DNA of 37,708 nucleotides from Candidatus Neomicrothrix sp. UBA2974 (GTDB taxonomy: Bacteria > Actinomycetota > Acidimicrobiia > Acidimicrobiales > MedAcidi-G1), in assembly GCA_002348705.1 (NCBI GenBank), contig DEAU01000038.1:1-37708 (forward strand). Reading direction: 5' to 3'. Both the position numbers and the translations under genes were made by a program. The notes beneath the pieces are model-generated. The model was not told the origin of the DNA, did no database searches, and saw only the letters and a program-made list of their open reading frames with translations. Positions 16,015 through 23,150 of the stretch are shown in pieces; the stretch's first letter is position 1, and each line of letters begins with the position of its first letter.

Positions 16015-17055
16015 TCACGGCATGACTCGATTACTTAGGTCGACGATTTCGGCATCGACCCAGCCAGCGGCGACGAACTCCTCCACGATGGCCTTCGCGT
16101 ACCGCCAAGCTCCGAGAGCCTCCAGATGGCCGTTAGGCCAGGGAGACCGCAACTCGCCCATCCCATCGATGCAGCCGGGCTCTATCTCGTCACAGGGGGC
16201 AGATTGAAGGAACCGTCCGCCTGGTGACACCGCCGCCCATGTTGAGAGGAACCTGACTTTCCCACCGGGATAGCGCTCGGGCATGGTGCGAAAGACATGG
16301 TGGGTCCCGGAAAGCAAGTCTCCCCGACCAACGGGCTGATCAACAAATAAAACCCGGCTCCCCGTGCGCGCCGCCACCTCGACGAGCCGTTCACTGTCGG
16401 CGAGGTACTTCTTCTGGTAATCGTCGCCACTCAGAGGATTTCCATCGGCGTCAGCCATGCATGGGGTTAAGGCGTTCCCTCCGTGATCAACCACATAAAC
16501 GTGGGGACTCCAATCTTCGAGGTTCTCGAAACCAAGTTCGTCACCGCGGTCTGCGAACCAGTCGCACAGTGCGGTACCGCCGTGGTGGCGTCGCTCGACT
16601 TCGGCGATCCGGCCAAGAATCCACTTGAGATAGGGAGAGATCTGGTCGGTAATTGAATCCCCTGTGAGAACTATGCGAAGTCGCTCTTCAGGTTCCAATC
16701 GGATGGGCGAAGGAGAGGTTTTGGCCAGAGCGGTGGTCGGCGTCAGGTCCGCCAACGACGTGCTCGGAGATTGAGTCGTTGACGCGGCAGGCTGTGTCGT
16801 AGTCGTCGAGGTTGTCTTCGGCGGGACCGAACTACTTGACGAGGTCGGCACCCTGCTAACTGTCGAGGCCGACGCCGCTTGTAAGGAGGAACTTGGCGCT
16901 GCCGAAGTCACTACTGCCTGGGTGTCCAAGGGCTGTGCGGTAGGACGGGCACCTGTCGCAGTCGTGAAGGAATCCGAGCCGTTAACAGTGGAGCACGCTG
17001 CTGCGATTGAGATAGCGAGCCCGATGACTTGGGACCTCTTCAACCGGCTCCTCAT
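16015..17055 (-). CDS. Secreted SGNH/GDSL-type hydrolase, probable lipoprotein
   Basis: The product (about 346 residues) starts with a signal peptide whose cleavage region IAAAC (Cys about 21) looks like a lipobox. A long Ser/Thr/Pro-rich linker follows (about 30-120), typical of exported actinobacterial proteins that span the cell wall. The catalytic domain has LTGDSITD (block I nucleophile Ser) and VYVVDHGGNALTPC (possible block III), with PNGHLEALGAW near the C-terminus a likely place for the catalytic His. It resembles the SGNH domain attached to OafA-type acyltransferases, so a cell-wall or polysaccharide O-acetyl esterase is possible; the substrate is unknown. I prefer ATG 17055 over 17082 because it places the signal peptide correctly. 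It lies after tRNA-Gly and its terminator. Confidence 0.82.
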   Translation of the reverse strand: MRSRLKRSQVIGLAISIAAACSTVNGSDSFTTATGARPTAQPLDTQAVVTSAAPSSSLQAASASTVSRVPTSSSSSVPPKTTSTTTTQPAASTTQSPSTSLADLTPTTALAKTSPSPIRLEPEERLRIVLTGDSITDQISPYLKWILGRIAEVERRHHGGTALCDWFADRGDELGFENLEDWSPHVYVVDHGGNALTPCMADADGNPLSGDDYQKKYLADSERLVEVAARTGSRVLFVDQPVGRGDLLSGTHHVFRTMPERYPGGKVRFLSTWAAVSPGGRFLQSAPCDEIEPGCIDGMGELRSPWPNGHLEALGAWRYAKAIVEEFVAAGWVDAEIVDLSNRVMP

Positions 17056-17080
17056 CCGAGGATCTTCCCAGATCGCCAGC

Positions 17081-17122
17081 AAACTAAAAACAACAGGAGC
17101 CCCCTGCTATGCAAGAGGCTCC
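17081..17122 (-). terminator. Rho-independent terminator after tRNA-Gly
   Basis: On the minus strand GGAGCC (17122-17117) and GGCTCC (17101-17096) form a 6-bp stem with a 15-base loop. It is followed directly by the T-rich run TGTTGTTTTTAG. It sits 6 bases after the tRNA-Gly 3' end and separates it from the SGNH gene. Confidence 0.75.
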
Positions 17123-17127
17123 CGTGG

Positions 17128-17200
17128 AGCGGACGACGAGATTCGAACCCGCGACCCTCACCTTGGCAAGGTGATGCTCTACCAGCTGAGCTACGTCCGC
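17128..17200 (-). tRNA. tRNA-Gly (GCC anticodon)
   Basis: Acceptor GCGGACG (17200-17194) pairs with CGTCCGC (17135-17129), and the discriminator is U. The D-arm GCTC/GAGC is present. The anticodon stem TCACC/GGTGA encloses TTGCCAA, giving anticodon GCC. The T-arm GCGGG-TTCGAAT-CTCGT contains two G-U pairs. CCA is not encoded. A rho-independent terminator follows. Confidence 0.96.
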
Positions 17201-17244
17201 GTCAGTGGAAAACGATAGCGGAACCGGTCCTGTTTCAGGCCCGG

Positions 17245-17499
17245 TCAGGGAGCGTCTGGGCCAGCCGGTCCGTCGTCCGACGGCGGACGGAGGTCGACCT
17301 TCAACGTTAGAATCCCATCCTCCAAGGTGGCCTCTGCATCACCCACGATGCCGAAATCAAGGAGGTCGGCCTGCGCCTGGTCAATGAAGCGCTGACGTTC
17401 CTCGCCACCGACCGGCGGAAGCGTGCGGGTCCGCACCGCTGCAGCCCGCTCGCGGAACCGCTGGAGCATTGCCTCGACTTCGAGATCCGGCTCAGTCAT
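17245..17499 (-). CDS. Small hypothetical soluble protein
   Basis: The 84-residue product is acidic, without membrane segments or a motif I recognise. A helical N-terminal half (VEAMLQRFRERAAAVRTRTL) precedes a short beta-rich segment (ATLEDGILTLKVDLRP) and a Pro/Asp/Gly-rich tail. The ATG at 17499 shares its first base with the stop codon of the preceding membrane-protein gene (TGATG), so it is translationally coupled to it; this supports a real gene. It is the last protein gene before tRNA-Gly. Function is unknown. Confidence 0.65.
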   Translation of the reverse strand: MTEPDLEVEAMLQRFRERAAAVRTRTLPPVGGEERQRFIDQAQADLLDFGIVGDAEATLEDGILTLKVDLRPPSDDGPAGPDAP

Positions 17500-17813
17500 C
17501 AAACAACCTCCGTCGACTCGATATCAGAATCGGTTACGGCCAGCCGCTCAACCGTCGACGGGCGGGTTCGCCACCAAAAACCAGCGGCTCCCACCACCAG
17601 AACCGCACCGAGGACTCTTAGCAGGACGACGACCTGGTCGATGCGCTCACTGGCAGTCCGCCCGTCCGCGTCGACTACAGGAGGAACCGTTTCGACAGTG
17701 GTTACCTGAGCCTCCACTGGGCCGGCGAAGGTGAACAGGAACGACGCTGCGAGAACAAGCAAGCTCGCCAACCGAACCTGCCCGCGCTCCAAAGTGTGAC
17801 CGCTGCTCCGCAT
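17499..17813 (-). CDS. Small exported or bitopic membrane protein of unknown function
   Basis: The product (about 104 residues from ATG 17813) has an N-terminal hydrophobic segment resembling a signal peptide (RLASLLVLAASFLFTFAGPV, then EAQ as a possible cleavage site). An extracytoplasmic stretch of about 30 residues follows (TTVETVPPVVDADGRT), then one C-terminal membrane helix (VVVLLRVLGAVLVVGAAGFW) and a short basic-then-acidic tail. The frame is open to 17894, but the extra residues would precede the signal peptide and overlap the glycosylase gene, so I reject them. No family is recognised. It is coupled to the small downstream gene and follows the glycosylase gene by 37 bases. Confidence 0.65.
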   Translation of the reverse strand: MRSSGHTLERGQVRLASLLVLAASFLFTFAGPVEAQVTTVETVPPVVDADGRTASERIDQVVVLLRVLGAVLVVGAAGFWWRTRPSTVERLAVTDSDIESTEVV

Positions 17814-17850
17814 GTGCCAGATCGTACCTTTGACCGCTTCAGCGGCTGGG

Positions 17851-18630
17851 TCACGCCTGGTGCCTAGGACACCACCACGAGGTTCGCCCTCCAACTGTCA
17901 CCCTTTGCAAGGCCACCCCATCCCGAGGACATGAGCCTCCGTGACCACGCTGCTCAAAGAGGTCGCCGGTATGGCTTCCGCCCCGTCGGCCCATCTGGTC
18001 AAGCGTCCGCCGGATCGTCCGATGGAGGCGCCGAACCTCGTCGTCGACTATTGAACCTGCCAGCCTTAACGGCGACAGACCTGAACGCCATAGGACCTCG
18101 TCGACCAGCAAGTTTCCTAGGCCAGCCACCCTCTTCTGGTCCAACAGGCGAGCCTTGAGTGGCCCCTGTCCCCCGGTAAGAGCTCCGCGGAGTTCCTGAA
18201 GACTCAGCGACAGGGCGTCTGGTCCAAGGGCTGAGAGATCGGGATCCAACTCGACGCTTCCGAGGCGCCGCGGATCATCGATCCATAGTCGACCACCAGA
18301 CCGGAAGTGCAGACTGAACCGCTCCCATGCGGGGTCAGCACGGCGTCCGCCCCACTCCAGATATTCGATTGCCGCACGACCATCGACCAGTAGACGCCCA
18401 GTCATTCCGAACCGCAGGCCTAACGTCGGTCCACCCGAATCAAGCAGGAGCACCTTGCCGACACGTCGGGCTGCCATGAGGCGGCGACCGGTCAAGGCTT
18501 GATCAAATGCCGACCCGTCAAGACCGCCGCGAAGGATCCGGTTATCGGGAGTGTCGACGGCAACCACTGTTCGACCAACGACCCGCTCGGCTAGCCGACG
18601 ATAGGCCTCAACTTCAAGGATTTCGGGCAC
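17851..18630 (-). CDS. Fpg/Nei-family DNA glycosylase with an altered zinc finger
   Basis: The 259-residue product opens MPEILEVE, giving the catalytic Pro2 and Glu3 of the bifunctional Fpg/Nei glycosylase/AP lyases. It has the conserved Lys59 (RRVGKVLLL), the lesion-strand segment GLGNLLVDEVLWRSGLSP (helix-two-turn-helix) and the zinc-finger Arg in GRTSWW. The enzymes excise oxidised bases and cleave the abasic site. The finger normally has four Cys (CPRC...CPRC), but here reads CPRD...CPRH, so the second and fourth ligands are Asp and His. It may bind zinc through a mixed ligand set or be zinc-less. The start is GTG 18630, 37 bases after the upstream PLP-enzyme stop, in the metX operon. Confidence 0.9.
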   Translation of the reverse strand: MPEILEVEAYRRLAERVVGRTVVAVDTPDNRILRGGLDGSAFDQALTGRRLMAARRVGKVLLLDSGGPTLGLRFGMTGRLLVDGRAAIEYLEWGGRRADPAWERFSLHFRSGGRLWIDDPRRLGSVELDPDLSALGPDALSLSLQELRGALTGGQGPLKARLLDQKRVAGLGNLLVDEVLWRSGLSPLRLAGSIVDDEVRRLHRTIRRTLDQMGRRGGSHTGDLFEQRGHGGSCPRDGVALQRVTVGGRTSWWCPRHQA

Positions 18631-18667
18631 CTACGAATCTCTTCTTCCGACTCAGAGGAAGTGTGGA

Positions 18668-19873
18668 TCAGACTTCGGTGGCAGCTATGGCCCGAGCAAT
18701 GTCGTTGACAAGATCGTCGACATGCTCCAACCCACAAGACACTCGCACCGTCCCTTCACCGATTCCCGCGGCAGCCAACTCTTCGGACGTCAAGCTCACG
18801 TGAGTGGTGGTCGCCGAATGGCAGATAAGCGTCTCTGGACCACCCAGAGAAGTCGCCTGGCGGGCGATTGACGTCGCCTCAACGAATCGCTTACCTGCTT
18901 CGCTTCCTCCGATCAGGTCAAAGGTCAGTAAGCCGCCCATCGAGCGCATTTGTCGAAGTGCCAACTCATGCTGCGGATGGGACGACAGCCCTGGGTAACG
19001 AACCTCCGAAACCTCTCCACAACCCTCCAAGAACTCCGCCAGGGCAGCAGCCGTCTCCGATTGCTGTCGGAGGCGGGCCCCTAGAGTTCGCAAGCCGCGG
19101 TGGGCGTTGTAGGCATCGTAGGGAGATGCGTTGGCCCCGTGCAGGGTCGCGAACCCCCACAACCAAGAAATCAGTTCTTGGGAGCCGGCCACCACACCGA
19201 GAGTCGCGTCATTCGCGCCGGCAATACCCTTGGTAGCTGAGTGAAGCACCAGGTCCACTCCGTGGGCTAGCGGATTCTGAACCATCGGGGTGGCAAACGT
19301 CGAGTCGACCACTGTCAGGGCCCCGACGATCGACCCCAGATCGTCAAGGTCAACGAGGTCGAGGCGCGGATTGGCAGGCGTCTCAGCGAACACCAGCATC
19401 GTGCGCCCGGGAATCACCGCCTCGGCAAACGCCCCGGGCACCGTGCCATCCACGAACGTCACGTCGATACCCATACGCGGACATACCGTCTGGAAGAAAA
19501 GTTGGGTACCCGCGTACAGGTGGTTTTGAGCGACTACGTGATCGCCTGACGAGCACAATCCAAGAATCACCGCGCTTATCGCACCCATCCCCGAACTAAA
19601 TGCCCGGGCAGCTTCAGCTCCCTCCAAGTCAGCAATGGTGTTTTCGAACGCATTGATTGTCGGGTTGCCGTATCGACTGTAGAACCGCTCCGGCGCATGG
19701 GCGGTGGCTAGCCGTCGACCCTCGTCGAAACTGTCGAAACTGAAAGTGGAGGTCGGGTAGAGAACCGGAGCTAGAGATGCCTCTCCATCTGTTCGCCCGC
19801 CCAGTACTGCCGCCGTCTCTGGGTGGACTGGGCCAGCGCCGCCGTCGGAGACAGGTACTTGGGATTCAGTCAT
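18668..19873 (-). CDS. Cys/Met-metabolism PLP enzyme (cystathionine synthase/sulfhydrylase type)
   Basis: The 401-residue product belongs to the same PLP family as the MetY-type protein at 5594 but to the shorter cystathionine gamma-synthase/O-succinylhomoserine sulfhydrylase/methionine lyase group. The PLP lysine is Lys215 in LHSATKGIAG; other landmarks are FYSRYGNPT (64-72) and VVDSTFATP. Because it is coupled to metX (ATGA, 19873-19870), its likely substrate is O-acetylhomoserine, combined with cysteine or sulfide. The exact reaction cannot be settled from motifs. In this operon it would be expected to respond to the SAM riboswitch in front of metX. Confidence 0.87.
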   Translation of the reverse strand: MTESQVPVSDGGAGPVHPETAAVLGGRTDGEASLAPVLYPTSTFSFDSFDEGRRLATAHAPERFYSRYGNPTINAFENTIADLEGAEAARAFSSGMGAISAVILGLCSSGDHVVAQNHLYAGTQLFFQTVCPRMGIDVTFVDGTVPGAFAEAVIPGRTMLVFAETPANPRLDLVDLDDLGSIVGALTVVDSTFATPMVQNPLAHGVDLVLHSATKGIAGANDATLGVVAGSQELISWLWGFATLHGANASPYDAYNAHRGLRTLGARLRQQSETAAALAEFLEGCGEVSEVRYPGLSSHPQHELALRQMRSMGGLLTFDLIGGSEAGKRFVEATSIARQATSLGGPETLICHSATTTHVSLTSEELAAAGIGEGTVRVSCGLEHVDDLVNDIARAIAATEV

Positions 19874-21099
19874 GAGTCCTCCACCTCTCGCAGAAAACCA
19901 CCGAGGTGTGCGCCAACCTCATGTTGGGCAAGCAAGAAGCCATCGTGACCGTCGGGACTCTGGATCACGTGATAATCGCACCGACCACCAGCCAACCTCA
20001 CCGCATCGCGGAGCTCGGTCTGCTGCTTAGCCGGGTAAAGAGTGTCGGAGCTGATACTCAGCGTCAGACACGGGAGATGAGCCAGGCGGCGGACCGCCGA
20101 CTCCATGCTCCCTCGATCTCGTGCAAGGTCATGAAGGTCCATGACCCGGTTCAACACCAAATAGCTATTGGCGTCAAAACGTCTCACCAACTTCTCCCCA
20201 TGGTGATCGAGATACGACTCGACCTGAAAGCGGTCCCATTTCCCATAGAGGGCTCGCGGATCGAACAACTCCCGCCGGAACCGACCATCGAAAACTTCGA
20301 CGCTCCGATAGGTGATCTGGGCTAATGACCGGGCTACCGCCAGTCCAGCGAAAGGCCCGTCTCCCTTCTCAGCGTCGTAGTAGTCGCCGCCACGGAAACG
20401 GGGATCCAGAACGAGGGCCGTCCGACCCACTGCACTCCAAGCAATCTGCTGAGCGCTGGCCGCCAGTGTGGTGGCAATCGGAGCAAGACATCGAGCGCGG
20501 TCGGGAAACATCACACCCCACTCAAGGACCTGCATACCTCCCATCGACCCGCCGACTACTGCCAGCCAGCGATCGATCCCAAGATGGTCGGCTACCGCCG
20601 CCTGACAACGAACAATGTCGCGTGTGGTCACCGTCGGAAAGTTCGACCCGTAGGGGCGGCCAGTAGCCGGATCCACTGACGCTGGACCAGTGCTCCCCTG
20701 ACAGCTGCCAAGGGAGTTCACGCAGACAACGAAGTGCCTGTCAGTGTCGATGCCGAGGCCGGGGCCTACCACACTGTTCCACCATCCTTCTGAGGCATGG
20801 CCACTCCCCGCGGCACCACAGACGTGGCTATCGCCGGTGAGGGCATGGCACACCAAGACGGCGTTGTCCGCCTCAGGCGACAGTTCACCCCACGTTTCGT
20901 ACGCCATCGTGATCTGGGACAGGGTCTCGCCGCTCTCTAATGTGAATGGGCGACCACCACCGACATCTACAAATCGCCTGTTGCCAGTTGGATCGCCGGG
21001 TCGCCAAGCACCGGTGACTGGAAGATCGGGCGCGTAGGCGCGCGGGTGCACAGGAACGTCGGCACCAAACCCCTCCGTCGTAGTCATCTCGTGCGTCAT
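19870..21099 (-). CDS. metX: Homoserine O-acetyltransferase
   Basis: The 409-residue product is an alpha/beta-hydrolase-fold homoserine acyltransferase of the MetX family, which activates homoserine for methionine synthesis. It has ITMAYETWGELSPEADNAVL near the N-terminus, the nucleophile elbow GGSMGGMQVLEW with Ser185, DARYG-type segments such as DPRFRGGDYYD, and the C-terminal SPDGHDGFLL carrying the catalytic His. The frame is open to 21237, but those codons run through the SAM riboswitch. ATG 21099 (MTHEM) follows AAGAGAG and matches the normal family length; ATG 21087 is an alternative. It is the first gene of the riboswitch-led operon. Confidence 0.94.
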   Translation of the reverse strand: MTHEMTTTEGFGADVPVHPRAYAPDLPVTGAWRPGDPTGNRRFVDVGGGRPFTLESGETLSQITMAYETWGELSPEADNAVLVCHALTGDSHVCGAAGSGHASEGWWNSVVGPGLGIDTDRHFVVCVNSLGSCQGSTGPASVDPATGRPYGSNFPTVTTRDIVRCQAAVADHLGIDRWLAVVGGSMGGMQVLEWGVMFPDRARCLAPIATTLAASAQQIAWSAVGRTALVLDPRFRGGDYYDAEKGDGPFAGLAVARSLAQITYRSVEVFDGRFRRELFDPRALYGKWDRFQVESYLDHHGEKLVRRFDANSYLVLNRVMDLHDLARDRGSMESAVRRLAHLPCLTLSISSDTLYPAKQQTELRDAVRLAGGRCDYHVIQSPDGHDGFLLAQHEVGAHLGGFLREVEDS

Positions 21100-21207
21100 G
21101 GAACCGCTCTCTTGCTGGTTCGGCCAACGCGCTCGGCGCCGACAGCGTGACCCGGAGGTCAGCCGGCGGACACTTCGTTGCCTCGTCGGGTCGTACCCGT
21201 CGAAACC

Positions 21208-21291
21208 ACATCCCCACCGTCTCCAGTGGGCGAGCACCTTGGGTGTCCGTCCCAGGTTGCCGGACCCGGCAAGCCAGGCCTCTCGTGATGT
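21208..21291 (-). ncRNA. SAM-clan riboswitch (SAM-I/SAM-IV type) of metX
   Basis: On the minus strand the leader carries the conserved core of SAM-binding aptamers: ATCACGAGAGGC, then CCGGCAACCT, then AAGGTGCT. P1 pairs ACATC (21291-21287) with GATGT (21212-21208). P3 is ACCT-GGG/CCC-A-AGGT around 21256-21236, and a further hairpin CCCAC/GTGGG follows (21230-21213). The P2 arm is short and lacks an obvious kink-turn, and a small hairpin CGGGT-ACG-ACCCG follows P1; both point to the SAM-IV or SAM-I/IV variants common in actinomycetes. It should turn down metX when SAM is abundant. About 108 bases separate it from the metX start, room for an expression platform. Confidence 0.85.
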
Positions 21292-21300
21292 CTGTCAATC

Positions 21301-21330
21301 AGTGTAGGCGGCGATAGCCGCATTGCCGCC
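21301..21330 (-). promoter_or_regulatory. Stem-loop and likely -10 of the metX transcript
   Basis: Between the helicase stop and the riboswitch, GGCGGC (21330-21325) and GCCGCC (21312-21307) can pair, with a tighter alternative GCGGC-TATC-GCCGC. No T-run follows, so this is at best a weak terminator for the helicase gene. TACACT (21306-21301) is a -10-like hexamer. It would start transcription at about 21294, right at the 5' edge of the riboswitch, but no good -35 is seen. Confidence 0.35.
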
Positions 21331-21358
21331 AGATGACTCACCCCTGGCTTGACAGGAC

Positions 21359-22528
21359 TCAGGCGGCCTCAACAGCCGGATCCCAACCCGTCAGGTCGTC
21401 GAGCCGCACGTCGTTAGAGAACACTTCGACGATGGGCTGTTTCATCCCTAGGCGACGCAGCAATTTGCGCACCTCCAACTCCTCATTCCAGAGCACGAGA
21501 CTGACAACCATCCCCGACTCACCAGCACGAGCGGTCCGACCGGAACGATGGACATAGGTCTTGGCGTCCGACGGTGGGTCGTAATGGATGACAACGTTCA
21601 CGTCATCCACATGGATCCCCCGCGCAGCGACGTCGGTAGCCACCAGACATTGGATTTTTCCGTCTATGAAGTCAGCGAGAGCTTTTTCCCTCTGAGCCTG
21701 ACGGAGGTCGCCATGAATAGCCGCAGCTTTCACGTCCTCGGCGACAAGCTTTCCGGCCAACTTGTCGGCACCCCACTTTGTCCTCGAGAACACGATGGTG
21801 CGGCTCGACGAACGGATGATGCGAGCCGCAACCCGAACTCGGTCCATTTCGTGGACGGCCAAGAACCTGTGCTCCATCTCAGCCACCGTGATCTCCCGCG
21901 AGGCGACCTCATGGGTGACCGGATCCTTTTGGTAACGGCTAATGAGCGAACCCACCATCCCATCTAAGGTCGCTGAGAAAAGCAGCGTCTGGTGGCCCTT
22001 CTCAGCCCGGCGCAGGATCCACTCGACCTGGGGCATAAAGCCCATGTCAGCCATACGGTCGGCCTCATCGATGACGACGCCCTCAAGGTCAGCCACCGAC
22101 ATCTCGCCCTGCTGGATGAGGTCGATGATCCGACCCGGGGTGGCTACGACAAAATCCACGCCCTTATGCAGAGAAGCGACCTGCCTCTCTATGGGCGCAC
22201 CGCCGTATATGGCCTCGATGCGCAGCTCGCGGCACTCTGCTAGTGGCTCCAGTTCTCGACATACTTGAACAGCTAACTCTCGGGTCGGAACCAGCGCGAG
22301 GCCAGTAGGACGCTTGGGTCCGCCCTTGGGAAGGCATTGCAAAAGCGGGATGCCGAAAGCAAGTGTCTTACCAGAGCCAGTCTTGGCCTTTCCACAGACG
22401 TCGCGACCGCTTAAGCCGTCGGGAATGGCGAGTTTCTGAATTTCGAAAGGGGAGGTGATGCCCCGTGAGGACAAGGCGTCAACCAGATCCTGATCGACGC
22501 CCAGATCCGCGAACCGGGTATTCGTCAT
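21359..22528 (-). CDS. DEAD-box ATP-dependent RNA helicase
   Basis: The product (about 389 residues from ATG 22528) has the DEAD-box motifs in order: Q-motif region FADLGV...ITSPFEIQKLAIP, motif I AKTGSGKT (48-55), Ia PTREL, Ib TPGR, II DEAD (154-157), III SAT (185-187), IV IVFSRTKWGAD, V ATDVAARGIHVDDVNVVIHY and VI HRSGRTARAG. It lacks the long basic or RGG tail of many bacterial DEAD proteins and ends about 50 residues after motif VI, so it is a minimal core. It probably unwinds structured RNA in ribosome assembly or mRNA decay. The frame is open to 22570, but ATG 22528 fits the family N-terminus (MTNTRFADLGV). Confidence 0.93.
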   Translation of the reverse strand: MTNTRFADLGVDQDLVDALSSRGITSPFEIQKLAIPDGLSGRDVCGKAKTGSGKTLAFGIPLLQCLPKGGPKRPTGLALVPTRELAVQVCRELEPLAECRELRIEAIYGGAPIERQVASLHKGVDFVVATPGRIIDLIQQGEMSVADLEGVVIDEADRMADMGFMPQVEWILRRAEKGHQTLLFSATLDGMVGSLISRYQKDPVTHEVASREITVAEMEHRFLAVHEMDRVRVAARIIRSSSRTIVFSRTKWGADKLAGKLVAEDVKAAAIHGDLRQAQREKALADFIDGKIQCLVATDVAARGIHVDDVNVVIHYDPPSDAKTYVHRSGRTARAGESGMVVSLVLWNEELEVRKLLRRLGMKQPIVEVFSNDVRLDDLTGWDPAVEAA

Positions 22529-22698
22529 TAAGTGCCTATTTTCTCGGCGGCCACGCCACCGCGTCGTCACCCGCGCCTTGGCGGGCCCGTCACCGCTCTA
22601 CCCGGGTGACGAAATTCCTCTGGTGTCGGCGAGTCAGCGGCCGATGGAACCCGAAGGGATGGACAGAGTCTACCGGCTTAGAAGCTGCGCTCCGGGAT

Positions 22699-23019
22699 TC
22701 ACTGCCCTGACCAGCTTTCGACTCGACCGTCACTGACTCTTACACCCTCGGCAGCCAGTAAACGACACTGCTCGGCCTCGTGACCGGGGGCGAGGCGACC
22801 CGCGGAGTTCACCACCCGCCACCAGTGGTACCCCCCATGGTCTCGCAGGAAACGTCCAACAGCCCGATGCGCTCCCGGATAACCGGCTTCTGCAGCCACC
22901 TCGCCATAGGTGATGACCTCACCAGGCCGCAGAGCGTCAAGTACCTCGGCCACAGCCGACTCGAAAGACGTGAAGTGCTCGCAGAGGTCAGAGATGGTCG
23001 ACCACCTCAGTCGCGGCAT
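22699..23019 (-). CDS. Alkyltransferase-like (ATL) MGMT-family protein
   Basis: The product (about 106 residues from ATG 23019) is the C-terminal domain type of O6-alkylguanine-DNA alkyltransferases. FESAVAEVLDALRPGEVITY, GEVAAEAGYPGAHRAVGRFL (the DNA-binding helix with the Arg finger) and WWRVVNSAGRLAPG are conserved. The methyl-accepting Cys of the PCHRV motif is replaced by Trp66 (HWWRV), the hallmark of ATL proteins. These bind O6-alkylguanine without repairing it and flag it for nucleotide excision repair. GAGGG lies 5 bases before ATG 23019, so I prefer this start to 23076. It has the normal ATL length. Confidence 0.88.
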   Translation of the reverse strand: MPRLRWSTISDLCEHFTSFESAVAEVLDALRPGEVITYGEVAAEAGYPGAHRAVGRFLRDHGGYHWWRVVNSAGRLAPGHEAEQCRLLAAEGVRVSDGRVESWSGQ

Positions 23020-23150
23020 TCGGACCCTCTTGATCTCCTGCCGAGACGAGGCGACCAGCCCGAATGGGCTCGGCAAATACCGTCATTCCGCACAGGTCAG
23101 GTCCCGGGGAAGTCTGCCTATCACTCTTGAAAGATCGCTGGGCCAACATG

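Noticed and set aside
21100..21237. N-terminal extension of MetX to 21237
   Set aside because: It reads through the riboswitch and gives a basic, non-conserved peptide.
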